Counted from the first letter of the stretch, positions 51,747 through 60,540 are shown. The stretch is 64,000 nucleotides of DNA from Candidatus Caenarcanales bacterium (GCA_013216135.1 JABSOS010000011.1:35375-99374); one strand, 5' to 3'. Made by a program: numbers and translations. The notes: generated by a model from the sequence alone, not told the origin.

Positions 51747-52121
51747 ATGAATGGAAGTATAGGTAATTTTTTACCAGGACCGATTCCTGGCTTTGGGCAA
51801 AATGATAAAGGACAGGTGACTTATACACCAGGTGGTTTTGCTGGACAGGATGGCATGCCTACCATTGTCTTACCTGATTCTGAGCCTAGTTTTTTTCCTG
51901 TTGACCCTGGGGATCTTTTTGCAGAGCATACTGAAAATAAAGATGGGAAAGAGTCTCCTAAAAAAGATTGGGAGGTTTTGCCTGGAGTTAAATTACCAGA
52001 GTTTGAAGTGGCTGATTTGGAGGTACCAGATTTAAATGTCCCAGACCCGACTAGCAAAGAAGGGCAAGAGATGATGAAAATTGCTGTTCAGATAATGCAA
52101 ATGTTTGGTGGATTTGGTTAA
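51747..52121 (+). CDS. Pro/Gly-rich acidic hypothetical protein
   Basis: A 124-residue protein rich in Pro, Gly and acidic residues with repeating LPEFEVADLEVPDLNVPD and a C-terminal amphipathic helix QEMMKIAVQIMQMFGG. No signal peptide or membrane span. It closes the plus-strand trio and is followed by a strong terminator. Unknown family. Confidence 0.55.
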   Translation: MNGSIGNFLPGPIPGFGQNDKGQVTYTPGGFAGQDGMPTIVLPDSEPSFFPVDPGDLFAEHTENKDGKESPKKDWEVLPGVKLPEFEVADLEVPDLNVPDPTSKEGQEMMKIAVQIMQMFGGFG

Positions 52122-52157
52122 CTTCGGTCAAAACAAAATAAGTTTTAATTAAAAAAG

Positions 52158-52191
52158 AAAAACCCTCGCTGCGTGACGGCGAGGGTTTTTT
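52158..52191. terminator. Bidirectional intrinsic terminator
   Basis: AAAAACCCTCGC and GCGAGGGTTTTT flank a 9-base loop between the convergent plus-strand trio and fusA. Confidence 0.92.
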
Positions 52192-52220
52192 AGCGTGTTT
52201 GGGGTTTGGGAAAACCTTAA

Positions 52221-54335
52221 TTAAGCTGCAGCAGTTGCTTTTCCAGCTGCGATTTCTTGAGCTACATTCGGTGGAACTTCTTCGTAAGCGTAGAATTCCA
52301 TAGTAAATGTACCTTGACCTTTAGTTTTGTTTCTAATATCAGTCGCATATCCGAACATGTTCGCTAGTGGAACTACAGTCGCTACTTTAGATTGACCATT
52401 TTCTGTTTCCATCTTCTCAACACGTCCGCGTCTAGAAGAAATATCACCGATAACATCACCCATAAATTCTTCAGGAACTTCGATATCAACTTTCATCATC
52501 GGTTCAAGAAGAACAGCTTGAGCTTTTTTCGAACCATCTTTAAATGCCATAGACCCAGCGATTCCGAAAGCCATCTCAGAAGAGTCAACATCGTGGAATG
52601 AACCGTGAACTAGTGTCGCTTTAAGACCGATTAATTCGTAACCAGCGATACTACCAGAAAGCATAGCTTCTTGGATACCTTTATCTACTGAAGGGATGTA
52701 TTCCTTAGGAATCACACCACCAGTGATTTTGTTAACGAATTCATATGTAGGAAGATCTTCACCTTCTTCATCTTTACCGATTGGAAGAGGTTCAAATTCT
52801 ACTACAACGTGTCCGTATTGACCACGACCACCGGACTGTTTAGCGTATTTCATATCTGAAGTAGCTTTTCCTCTGATAGTTTCTCTGTATGCTACCTGAG
52901 GCTTACCTACATCAGCTTCTACTTTAAATTCACGCTTAAGTCTATCAACTAGAATCTCTAAGTGCAGTTCACCCATACCAGAGATGATAGTTTGACCAGT
53001 TTCGTGATCTACTTTAACTTTAAATGTCGGATCTTCTTCAGCAAGTTTATGTAATGAAACAGCTAATTTCTCTTGATCCTGTTTAGTCTTAGGCTCTACC
53101 GCTACTGAGATTACAGGCTCAGGAATGAATAGTGATTCAAGAATAACTGATTGTTTCTCATCACAGAAAGTGTTTCCAGTAGTTGTTTCTTTGAAACCTA
53201 CTACTGCACCGATATCTCCAGCAGCAAGTTCGTCAACTTCAGTTCTATCGTCTGCTTGAAGTTTGATGATACGAGAGATTCTTTCTTTCTTACCTGTAGA
53301 TGAGTTAAATACATAACTTCCAGAAGTGATTTTACCTGAGTACATTCTTACGAAAGTTAATCTACCTACAAATGGGTCAGTCATAACTTTAAACGCTAGA
53401 CCAGCCATAGGCTCAGTGTCATCACACTTACGAACAACTTCGTTTTCTTCTTTATCTAAACCTTTGATTTGTTCAACTTCAAGTGGGTTAGGAAGTAAAT
53501 CAACGATAGCGTCAAGTACTTTCTGGATACCTTTGTTCTTGAATGCAGAACCACAAAGCATAGGAATGATTTCAAGTTTAATAGTCGCTTTTCTTAAAGC
53601 AGCAATTAATTCTTCTGTAGTGAATGCTTCTTCACCTTCTTCAAGGTATCTGTTCATTAAATCTTCGTCAGTTTCAGCGATAGCTTCTACTAATTCAGTT
53701 CTCATTTCAGTACACTTGTCAGCTAAGTCAGCTGGGTAACCGTCAGTTACGTCGATTTCCATACCTAAGTCATCTTTATGAACGATAGTTTTCTTCTCGA
53801 TAAGATCAACTACGCCTTGGAATTGATCTTCAGCACCGATAGGACATTGGATAGGAACAGCGTTCACACGAACGTCATTTCTTAACTGATCTTTTACTTT
53901 AAAGAAGTCAGCACCTGATCTGTCCATTTTGTTAACGAAAACGATTCTTGGTACTTTATATCTGTCAGCCTGTCTCCAAACAGTTTTAGTTTGAGGCTGT
54001 ACACCACCAACTGAACATAGAGTGATGATTACAGAGTCTAGTACACGCATAGAACGCTCAACTTCGATAGTGAAATCAACGTGTCCTGGGGTGTCGATTA
54101 AGTTAATATACTTATCTCTCCAGTTAGTAGAGATCGCAGCGGCTGTAATCGTGATACCACGTTCTTTCTCTTGAGCCATCCAGTCAGTTACTGAATTACC
54201 TTCGTGAACTTCACCAATTTTGTGAACAACACCACTGTAAAATAAAATTCTTTCGGTAGTTGTAGTTTTACCTGCGTCGATATGGGCAGCGATTCCCATA
54301 TTCCTAATATCTTCTTTTTTGATTTGTTTTCCCAT
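52221..54335 (-). CDS. fusA: Elongation factor G
   Basis: A 704-residue translational GTPase that drives translocation. G domain motifs: [31 protein letters not shown] and NKMDR; domain II and domains III-V are complete ([66 protein letters not shown]). It ends AAGKATAAA. It is a single gene 43 kb away from rpsL-rpsG, with no tuf next to it, so the str operon is split. The ribosome binding site is AAGGAAA. Confidence 0.98.
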   Translation of the reverse strand: MGKQIKKEDIRNMGIAAHIDAGKTTTTERILFYSGVVHKIGEVHEGNSVTDWMAQEKERGITITAAAISTNWRDKYINLIDTPGHVDFTIEVERSMRVLDSVIITLCSVGGVQPQTKTVWRQADRYKVPRIVFVNKMDRSGADFFKVKDQLRNDVRVNAVPIQCPIGAEDQFQGVVDLIEKKTIVHKDDLGMEIDVTDGYPADLADKCTEMRTELVEAIAETDEDLMNRYLEEGEEAFTTEELIAALRKATIKLEIIPMLCGSAFKNKGIQKVLDAIVDLLPNPLEVEQIKGLDKEENEVVRKCDDTEPMAGLAFKVMTDPFVGRLTFVRMYSGKITSGSYVFNSSTGKKERISRIIKLQADDRTEVDELAAGDIGAVVGFKETTTGNTFCDEKQSVILESLFIPEPVISVAVEPKTKQDQEKLAVSLHKLAEEDPTFKVKVDHETGQTIISGMGELHLEILVDRLKREFKVEADVGKPQVAYRETIRGKATSDMKYAKQSGGRGQYGHVVVEFEPLPIGKDEEGEDLPTYEFVNKITGGVIPKEYIPSVDKGIQEAMLSGSIAGYELIGLKATLVHGSFHDVDSSEMAFGIAGSMAFKDGSKKAQAVLLEPMMKVDIEVPEEFMGDVIGDISSRRGRVEKMETENGQSKVATVVPLANMFGYATDIRNKTKGQGTFTMEFYAYEEVPPNVAQEIAAGKATAAA

Positions 54336-54428
54336 TTCGTTTTTCCTTAAATTGAGTGTGCTGAATATTTAACGACACGCAAAATCAGCACTTAAGCAAT
54401 TGGAATTATAACATGTGGTGTCCTGTAC

Positions 54429-55685
54429 TTAGAAATATTTATAAAAGCGTTCAAGATCCCTAGTGTTTTCCACACCTACTCTGACCCTACCATTAGTAAT
54501 TAAGCCACCACCATCTAAACTTCCGAGGGAAACTCTATTACCGATAGCTATATCCATTTGTTGTCCACCTGGTAGTAGCCCTCCTCCTGAGTCACCTACT
54601 GTTGCTGGCAATCCTTCTTTACTCATTAATTTAGCTAAGCTTGGGTTAAAACCAGAACCTATAAGTGTTTTTTCTGGGAGCCAGACTTTAATTTTCACAG
54701 GCGTTCTTGCTCTAGACTTAGGGTTACCTGGATTATCATCAGTAACTTTTCTATCCATAGCTACTGTGAATCTTAATTTTTGCCCTAAATAGTTATTAAT
54801 TTCTTCTGGACTTTTACCTTGAGCATGGAGTTGATTTGCTTTTCTTGCTACTGTATCTAAGTACGTTGGTGCAACACCAAATCTTGTTTGATTAGGGTTA
54901 CCATCACTGTTAATTCCTCCCTTTTGTGGTTGATAAAAGGTTATTTTTTGAGGAGCAAATTCTCCTGCTGTTCCATTTGAATTAGGATTGGTATTTCCAG
55001 CAGTGTCACCTTTTGCTATTTCCTCTGAAGAATTTGTTTCCTCCTGAAGTAGCTTTCTAAGTTCAGCTTTATCTTCTTCATTGTATTCTTCACTTTTCAA
55101 TAGATTCTCAGCAGTATTTTTGAATTGATTTTCAAGTTTTTGAATTTGATGTTTTGCTTTTTTGATAACTGCCATGTCATTGAGATTGAATCTTTGTTCA
55201 TAGGCTGCTTGCTCTACTTCTTTAACAGTTTCTTTTAATTCATCTAGCTCTTTTTTAGAAGCTGTAAGATTAGTTATATTAGTCGTTTCATTAAATTCAA
55301 AACTTTTTATTCTGTTATTAACATCCGCAATTTTTTCACCAATTTTCTTTCCGATATTTTCTTCACTAGCGATTTGAGATGTTTCATTAAATTCTGGGAG
55401 CTGAGCATTACTATTAAGCCATACTCTATCTACTTCACCTAGTGTTTCTAAGTCGCCTCTGTAACTCCCTGTTCTTCCTTGAATTTGTCCTATGTTTTTA
55501 GGGTTAACCGTGAAAATATCGCTTGGTGCACTGAAGCTGTACTCAGTTTTATTCGTTTCAGTCTCTTCTGGTGGAGCTATTGGTGGTGCTACAAGAGCTA
55601 ATCTTTCATTTTCAATCTCTTTTTCAGTATATATATTATCGAAATTAACTGACGATGAGTAGTCAGTAAAATTACTGGTAACCAT
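54429..55685 (-). CDS. Exported-type protein with C-terminal 3D/MltA-like domain
   Basis: A 418-residue protein without signal peptide. Residues 15-35 hold IYTEKEIENERLALVAPP, near-identical to part of the protein at 45942. Residues 110-215 are coiled coil (NNRIKSFEF ... LRKLLQEE). An Asn/Gly linker precedes a C-terminal domain (about 245-418) starting KITFYQPQKGGI. ATVGDSGGGLLPGGQQMDIAIGN there resembles the 3D/MltA barrel (A-x-D-x-G-G ... x-x-D-I-x-x-G), a fold of lytic transglycosylases. The first two Asp positions are less clear. It is probably a cell-wall-active effector; the domain call is from motif only. Confidence 0.55.
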   Translation of the reverse strand: MVTSNFTDYSSSVNFDNIYTEKEIENERLALVAPPIAPPEETETNKTEYSFSAPSDIFTVNPKNIGQIQGRTGSYRGDLETLGEVDRVWLNSNAQLPEFNETSQIASEENIGKKIGEKIADVNNRIKSFEFNETTNITNLTASKKELDELKETVKEVEQAAYEQRFNLNDMAVIKKAKHQIQKLENQFKNTAENLLKSEEYNEEDKAELRKLLQEETNSSEEIAKGDTAGNTNPNSNGTAGEFAPQKITFYQPQKGGINSDGNPNQTRFGVAPTYLDTVARKANQLHAQGKSPEEINNYLGQKLRFTVAMDRKVTDDNPGNPKSRARTPVKIKVWLPEKTLIGSGFNPSLAKLMSKEGLPATVGDSGGGLLPGGQQMDIAIGNRVSLGSLDGGGLITNGRVRVGVENTRDLERFYKYF

Positions 55686-55689
55686 TGTT

Positions 55690-55940
55690 CTTTCCCTTCT
55701 TTATTTGCACACTTAACCAGTCAAAGACCTTGAATCTCGATTTTGTCTATTTTGGTTAAAAATTTTCTCTAGCTCATCATTTTATATATTTTTGGCTAGA
55801 ATTTTTGCTTACAACTATATAAAGTTGATAGTGAATTTTTTTTGACAATAAATTTTAAATTTTTTTGATTTTTTTTCAATATTTTTCAATATTTTAAGTA
55901 AACAAGTAAAAATCAGCTAAAGTAAAGAACTCGTAAATAA
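55690..55940. other. AT-rich intergenic region with direct repeat copy 1
   Basis: Copy 1 of a 52-base element lies at 55807-55858 (copy 2 at 56416-56467). Both contain AACTATATA, AGTTGATAGTGA, a T run and GA(C/T)AATAAATTT. A consensus TTGACA sits at 55842-55847 in copy 1. T-rich runs follow to 55895. No coding frame is seen. Confidence 0.5.
55807..55858 (+). repeat. 52-base intergenic direct repeat, copy 1
   Basis: It begins GCTTACAACTATATAAAG and continues TTGATAGTGAATTTTTTT then GACAATAAATTTTAAA. It matches copy 2 at about nine in ten positions and shares its second half with the 45308-45340 element. Confidence 0.65.
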
Positions 55941-56068
55941 GGAGGCGTTCCCCTACAACGCCTCCCTGACCTTGAGCTATCCAGGTCGATACGAGCCTGA
56001 TTCAAAGATTCTCCCACTTTGAACCTATCCCCTCTTCCATAGACTAAGCAAGAAACTTGGTAGTTTCT
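55941..56068. ncRNA. Candidate structured RNA with four hairpins
   Basis: A GC-richer island in AT-rich flanks with successive hairpins: GGAGGCGTT/AACGCCTCC (55941-55965, 9 bp), GACCT/AGGTC (55968-55987), TTCAAAG/CTTTGAA (56001-56023) and AGAAACT/AGTTTCT (56051-56068). There is no open frame. If read on the plus strand it follows the TTGACA element. I could not match tmRNA, SRP RNA, RNase P or a known riboswitch. The strand is undecided. Confidence 0.4.
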
Positions 56069-56103
56069 ACTTAATCTAGAACTTGTTTTGTAAAATTTTG
56101 AAG

Positions 56104-56151
56104 ACTAATTTCAAATAGTATGAATTAATTATTCGTCGTTTTGAAATTAGT
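56104..56151. repeat. 12-bp inverted repeat, possible terminator
   Basis: ACTAATTTCAAA at 56104-56115 pairs perfectly with TTTGAAATTAGT at 56140-56151 across a 24-base loop, between the structured island and the small gene at 56194. Confidence 0.5.
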
Positions 56152-56193
56152 TGTCACATAGAGATATTTAGTTGTCTTATTCGTATTTATTAG

Positions 56194-56385
56194 TTATTTA
56201 ATTGTAAACATTGAATTCATTTCTGCTTCACAAGATTCTCTTTCACAGAATAATTGCTTAATTTTATTCCCTTGATTTTTAATCTCATGATCGAAATAGG
56301 CTGAATCTAGATCGCAATCTAGTATTTCTTCCATTTCAAATTCATTAAGTGTATTAATGTTTCCCAGTATTGTGAATATTGCCAT
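56194..56385 (-). CDS. Small hypothetical protein
   Basis: A 63-residue acidic protein (MAIFTILGNINTLNEFEMEEILDCDLDSAYFDHEIK...) with three Cys, two of them close (CERESCEAE). The ribosome binding site GGGGG is eight bases before the ATG. Copy 2 of the 52-base repeat lies about 30 bases upstream. Unknown; possibly metal-binding. Confidence 0.5.
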   Translation of the reverse strand: MAIFTILGNINTLNEFEMEEILDCDLDSAYFDHEIKNQGNKIKQLFCERESCEAEMNSMFTIK

Positions 56386-56752
56386 TTTCTACCCCCTTTT
56401 GTAGATACACGCTTGGCTTGTAACTATATATAGTTGATAGTGATATTTTTTTGATAATAAATTTCAAAAATTTTTAAATTTTTGAAAGGAAATTTGATTT
56501 GTAGAGTTAATGTACTTATTGGTTATTTATTCTTTTGATTCTTTTGGAATTTTCTTGAATTTGTAAATGCGCTTTACTGCTTACTTTTGTGCGCCTATCT
56601 AGATACTTTCCTGTTATCTAATTCTAAAAAATAGATTGAGTGCTTGCTTTTGCCCCCCCCTTGATTATATATTTATGTATTGTCGTGATTGTGCTGGGAA
56701 AGTGGCTTTGTGTGTGCTTTTTTAGTTTTTTAGATACGTAAAAGGAAGTGAA
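56386..56752. other. AT-rich intergenic region with repeat copy 2 and palindrome
   Basis: It holds copy 2 of the 52-base repeat (56416-56467), with a perfect AACTATA/TATAGTT palindrome. A second palindrome, TTTCAAAAATTT and AAATTTTTGAAA around TT, lies at 56462-56487. A run of eight C occurs near 56655. No RNA gene or open frame is evident. The promoter of the plus-strand gene at 56753 should lie here. Confidence 0.5.
56416..56467 (+). repeat. 52-base intergenic direct repeat, copy 2
   Basis: It begins GCTTGTAACTATATATAG and continues TTGATAGTGATATTTTTT then GATAATAAATTTCAAA. It is separated from copy 1 by 609 bases and has the same orientation. Confidence 0.65.
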
Positions 56753-57334
56753 ATGAATCAATTAATGAAGAATTTAAGATTACCAGTAACATTAGCTACT
56801 ACTGTAGGTTTAAATGCTGGTGGAGTAGATGCAGCTAAAATTGAACAGACTTTTGGGGATAAGTCTCAGCCTGGTGCTCAAGCTAGTTTAGTCACTGGTG
56901 AAGAGGCGCGTCAGTTAGGTGGTGATTTAGCTGGGAATGTTAAGGGGATGCAGATGGCACAGTTAAGAGGGAATACGGCGTTGCTTAATGATATAAGTAA
57001 TGCTGCTTCTAGGCTTCATGGCACTAATATTATTGATCTTAATAGACCTGGCTATGCAAATGTAGGGCAATGCGTTGAAACTAGTGCAAATGCACCTGTG
57101 AGGATTAATGGAGATTCGGGGTATGATATTTCTGCTCGAATTGTCAGAGTTAATAATGCTGCGCCATTTTTTGCCTTAGAATTTATTGCTCACGATGGGT
57201 GTGATTTTAAAGGAAGTGTTTGGGCTAGCTTAGACGACAATGGTTTAGTTTCATTTGCAAATAGTGATGGTGCTTTTGCTTTATTTAAAGATCAGCAAAT
57301 TATAAATGCTATCAACCAAGGTCTAAGACAATAA
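56753..57334 (+). CDS. Probable secreted hypothetical protein
   Basis: A 193-residue protein. The first 27 residues (MNQLMKNLRLPVTLATTVGLNAGGVDA) can serve as a signal peptide with cleavage before AKIEQ, though the hydrophobic core is short. The mature domain has two Cys (VGQCVETS and HDGCDF) that could form a disulfide and beta-rich sequence (ISARIVRVNNAAPFFALEFIAHDG). The ribosome binding site is AAGGAAG. It is the only plus-strand gene in this minus-strand stretch and ends at a terminator. Confidence 0.55.
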   Translation: MNQLMKNLRLPVTLATTVGLNAGGVDAAKIEQTFGDKSQPGAQASLVTGEEARQLGGDLAGNVKGMQMAQLRGNTALLNDISNAASRLHGTNIIDLNRPGYANVGQCVETSANAPVRINGDSGYDISARIVRVNNAAPFFALEFIAHDGCDFKGSVWASLDDNGLVSFANSDGAFALFKDQQIINAINQGLRQ

Positions 57335-57351
57335 TTCAATCTCAAAATAAA

Positions 57352-57380
57352 AAAACAAGGTAGTTAATCTCCCTTGTTTT
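57352..57380. terminator. Bidirectional terminator
   Basis: AAAACAAGG and CCTTGTTTT flank an 11-base loop between the convergent genes at 56753 and 57402. Confidence 0.8.
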
Positions 57381-57401
57381 AAAATAATATTAACTAGATC
57401 T

Positions 57402-58787
57402 CTATGCCTTAACTTTAGCTGGTGGAGCTTTTTTACCAGCTGTTTTTGAACTAGCTGTTTCAATAAAGTCATCCATCATTTCTTTACCTTTTTTACCAAA
57501 GATCCCTGTTTCTTTTGCTAAAACTCCTAGTGATGTTACCATAAGTACACTTTTTAGTAGTTTATTTCTACCTGAGGTCATATTATTTGCGTTTAAATAT
57601 TTGTTATTACCTTTAAATAGCCCACCAAAAATAGTCATTAAAGCGAAGCCTCCAAGAAGATGTCCAACCATATTTCCGAGTTGAAGATTTTCTTTGCTGG
57701 CTTTTTTAGTTTCTTTAGCTTTTAATGCTTTACTAGCACTTAACTTGAGATTATTTTGAAGTGCTTTTGTTTTTTCTTCATTTAGAACTTCTGTTCCATT
57801 TATATTGTCATAGATTTCAATACTATCTATATAATTTTGTACTTTCTCTTGAGTTTCTTCTTGATTTTCACCTTTAATATTTGTGATATTTTTACTAAGT
57901 TGTTTTGATTTTGCTTGAATATCTTCCATCGTTTGATTAAATTCATGTTCAGAATTAGAACTGGCTTTTAATTCATCAACACTTTTTTGATAACGTGCTT
58001 CAAGTCTACCAATTCTACTGATAGCAACATCTTTATCATCGGTGTTTGCAATTGCTAATAGTTTTGAGTCATCATGGTTTACCATGAGGCTTGAGGTTGC
58101 GATTGTTGATTTTGATGCTTGGATTTCACTCATGAAAATTTTTAAGCTTTCTTGACTGATTTTGTCTTTGTTTTCCATTAAGCCTTGACTTAAAGTTTCA
58201 GAGAATGTTTCAAAGTTACTATCCTCAGAATTAACGCTTGCCCTAGCTGTTGCAAGGATTTTGTCAAAAATTTGTTTTTGTTCAGGAATTGTATATTCAG
58301 TTTGATTGTTAGCTACAACTAGTTGAGACTTTTGGTTGTTAAGCTCACTTAGCGTGTGATCTGTTAAATTTTGGTCAAAGCCGTGACTTATCAGAATATC
58401 AGCTCCTGAAGTTTTTTCATATTTTTCACTTTGTTTATTTATTTGTTCATTTAAAAAATTAGTTAACCCCTGTTCATAGTTATTTAAATTTTGTTTGAAA
58501 GCGGCTTGATCTCCACGTTGTTGATGGACAATTAAAAATTTATTTGCTATTTCACCATTTACTGCTTCGACAAAGCTTTTTCTTTCGCTAGAGCTAGTAC
58601 CTTTTTCTTCGGCTTTAGTCATCCAAGATTTAAGGTGGTCAAAAAGATTGTTGAAGTCTTTTTCACTTAAAGTCTCTTTATCACCGACAGCTTCAGTAAT
58701 AAACTTTTGAGCCTTCTGTTCAACTGTCAGCTCAGGTTTAGGTGGCTGTGGTGTAGGGCTTCTTCTGTTTAGTAAGTTGTTTAACAT
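57402..58787 (-). CDS. Coiled-coil protein with C-terminal hydrophobic segments, translocator-like
   Basis: A 461-residue protein. Residues 1-350 are almost wholly helical, charged and coiled-coil-like (TLSEKDFNNLFDHLKSWMTK ... VDELKASSNSEHEFNQTMEDIQ). Two hydrophobic segments near the C-terminus (LGNMVGHLLGGFALMTIFGGLF and LLKSVLMVTSLGVLA) could insert in a membrane as a hairpin. No signal peptide. This layout is seen in type III translocators such as IpaB/YopB, but no sequence identity is claimed. The 16-base box shared with the next gene lies four bases before its ATG. Confidence 0.55.
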   Translation of the reverse strand: MLNNLLNRRSPTPQPPKPELTVEQKAQKFITEAVGDKETLSEKDFNNLFDHLKSWMTKAEEKGTSSSERKSFVEAVNGEIANKFLIVHQQRGDQAAFKQNLNNYEQGLTNFLNEQINKQSEKYEKTSGADILISHGFDQNLTDHTLSELNNQKSQLVVANNQTEYTIPEQKQIFDKILATARASVNSEDSNFETFSETLSQGLMENKDKISQESLKIFMSEIQASKSTIATSSLMVNHDDSKLLAIANTDDKDVAISRIGRLEARYQKSVDELKASSNSEHEFNQTMEDIQAKSKQLSKNITNIKGENQEETQEKVQNYIDSIEIYDNINGTEVLNEEKTKALQNNLKLSASKALKAKETKKASKENLQLGNMVGHLLGGFALMTIFGGLFKGNNKYLNANNMTSGRNKLLKSVLMVTSLGVLAKETGIFGKKGKEMMDDFIETASSKTAGKKAPPAKVKA

Positions 58788-58790
58788 TAC

Positions 58791-58806
58791 GTTAATACAA
58801 AGTTAA
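58791..58806 (-). promoter_or_regulatory. Shared TTAAC direct-repeat box, copy 1
   Basis: On the minus strand it reads TTAACTTTGTATTAAC: two TTAAC repeats with an 11-base period, as in sites of OmpR/PhoB-type regulators. It ends four bases before the ATG at 58787 and is identical to the box at 60406-60421. Confidence 0.55.
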
Positions 58807-58848
58807 GGTTATGGGAAATTTGATAACTTTTTTCTTGAAATTGCGCTA

Positions 58849-60369
58849 CTAAGCAGCATTACTAGCGGTTGTACCATTTTTATTTAGAATCATTTTATCT
58901 CTTTCGAGGTCATTTTTAAGTCTAAGTTGTCTTTCTTGGTGATCACTAATTTCTCTAAATATAGTTATACCTAAATTAGTCAGCCCGCCAAGTGAGCTCA
59001 TTGCAACTCCTAATAGTTTTTGAGCTGGTGGGCAAAACATGGCTAATAGTACAGCACCACCTATGGCTGGGACACCAACTTTGACAGCTTTTTTCATTTG
59101 TTCTTCACTTAGAAAATTTTTGCCATTACTTTTTCCGTCTGCTGAACCACTCTTTTTAGCTTCTTCTTTTTCGGCTTTGTTAACAGCATCTAAAGCTGGA
59201 GCATATATTGTGTTTACTAAATCTTTAATATCACTAGTATTAATATCATTCGCGGCTTCTAGATTTTCGATAAATTTATTCCTAGCAGTTTCTATGTCGG
59301 CTGGTTTGCTACTATTCTTTAAGTCTTGGTTATAGGCTTGTAATACTTTTCCAAGATTAATTTTTGATTGTCTTTTACTTATCCCTGAGACATTATGATT
59401 AATATCATTAAGCTCTGTAGATAGTAGCTTTAGTTCAGTTTTTGTTTTATTTTGATTTTCTGTCTTTGAAAGAAGTAAACTTGTATTTTGATTAATTTCT
59501 TCGCCGTAACCTAATTTTTCATGATTGTAAAGAATCGCTTGAAAAGCTTTTGCGGCTTCAGGTTCAGCTTTTTTGAAATCTTGTAACTTACTTATTTGAT
59601 CTTGGATCGGTAAATTTTCAATTCCTTGGAAGAAGTCATTAGCTTTGCTTAGTTCATCTTTAACTGCTGCAAGGGTTTTAGCATCAACTGTAGACTCATC
59701 AGGACTTTTTAATATACTTATTAGTTGCAACCTTTTTTGTTCTACGTCTTTGATTTCACTATCGCTAATTAAAGCAAGGCTTTGATTAATCGTTTCTGGT
59801 GATTGATTGAAAATATCCTCTAGGGCATCTTTTAATTCACTTATGTCATTGAATTCTTTTTCTAAATCTATAGTTGGTTCATTAGTTGTTTGCTGTGGAC
59901 TAGGTGGAACTAATTTTGCTTGTGCTTTCTTTGCAAGATCTTTGCTTTGATGTGTTGAAATTTTCAAATTAACTCCATGCACAGTTAACTTATCGTTTAT
60001 TTCTTGAATAAATTGCTTGCTTTGAGCCTCTGTTATTTTCGTGTACATCGGCTCTATATTGTTTGTGCCTAATTTTGTTGCTTCTTCTTGCAGGTGAATT
60101 TTAGACATTGCGATATTTTGAGCAACTTGTTCTGCTGATTCACGAAATCCTTTATCCTTTCTGATTTTTTTAGCTTGTTTATCAGTAATTTTACCGAGTT
60201 GAACTTGGGTATCAATTAATTCATCTATAAAATCAGTGAAGACTTCTACTGTGTCTTTAACATTTGCTTCAATTGCTTTTACTTTAGGTGCAAGTGTAGC
60301 TTCATTACCTTTAATTAACTTCGGTGTTTCAATATATTTAAATTGATTTGTAGAGCTTGTTGCTGTCAT
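58849..60369 (-). CDS. Coiled-coil protein with C-terminal hydrophobic segment, translocator-like
   Basis: A 506-residue protein built like its downstream neighbour: long charged helices (about 20-400), then a Lys/Ser linker and a hydrophobic region AVKVGVPAIGGAVLLAMFCPPAQKLLGVAMSSLGGLTNLG (about 425-470), possibly a membrane hairpin, and a short charged tail. No signal peptide. The two proteins may form a pair, as major and minor pore components do. The identical TTAAC box 37 bases upstream suggests co-regulation. The ribosome binding site is AAAGGTG. Function unknown. Confidence 0.55.
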   Translation of the reverse strand: MTATSSTNQFKYIETPKLIKGNEATLAPKVKAIEANVKDTVEVFTDFIDELIDTQVQLGKITDKQAKKIRKDKGFRESAEQVAQNIAMSKIHLQEEATKLGTNNIEPMYTKITEAQSKQFIQEINDKLTVHGVNLKISTHQSKDLAKKAQAKLVPPSPQQTTNEPTIDLEKEFNDISELKDALEDIFNQSPETINQSLALISDSEIKDVEQKRLQLISILKSPDESTVDAKTLAAVKDELSKANDFFQGIENLPIQDQISKLQDFKKAEPEAAKAFQAILYNHEKLGYGEEINQNTSLLLSKTENQNKTKTELKLLSTELNDINHNVSGISKRQSKINLGKVLQAYNQDLKNSSKPADIETARNKFIENLEAANDINTSDIKDLVNTIYAPALDAVNKAEKEEAKKSGSADGKSNGKNFLSEEQMKKAVKVGVPAIGGAVLLAMFCPPAQKLLGVAMSSLGGLTNLGITIFREISDHQERQLRLKNDLERDKMILNKNGTTASNAA

Positions 60370-60405
60370 TAACTTTCACCTTTATCTTTAGTAATGAATC
60401 GATAT

Positions 60406-60421
60406 GTTAATACAAAGTTAA
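60406..60421 (-). promoter_or_regulatory. Shared TTAAC direct-repeat box, copy 2
   Basis: TTAACTTTGTATTAAC on the minus strand, identical in all 16 bases to the box at 58791-58806, upstream of the gene starting at 60369. Confidence 0.55.
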
Positions 60422-60470
60422 TAGATTCTAGTAATTGACAAAAATATACATTTGGAAAGTTCTTCATAAA

Positions 60471-60512
60471 AAAATAAAAGAAACCTTCAATCAAGTAGGT
60501 TTCTTTTATTTT
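60471..60512. terminator. Bidirectional terminator downstream of rpmA
   Basis: A perfect 16-bp stem, AAAATAAAAGAAACCT at 60471-60486 with AGGTTTCTTTTATTTT at 60497-60512 around a 10-base loop, lies 28 bases beyond the rpmA stop. Confidence 0.88.
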
Positions 60513-60540
60513 TCATATAAATTATTAAGCTAAAAGTTAA

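Noticed and set aside
53326..53739. Long open frame antisense to fusA
   Set aside because: It is a codon-use shadow of EF-G, Ser-rich with no ribosome binding site or family; the same applies to open frames opposite other conserved genes.
55941..56068. SRP RNA, tmRNA or RNase P RNA in the hairpin island
   Set aside because: The SRP GGAAG/AGCAG loop, the tmRNA tRNA-like ends and the RNase P GAGGAAAGTCC core are all absent.
55807..56467. Insertion sequence bounded by the 52-base repeats
   Set aside because: The copies are direct, not inverted, and no transposase lies between them.
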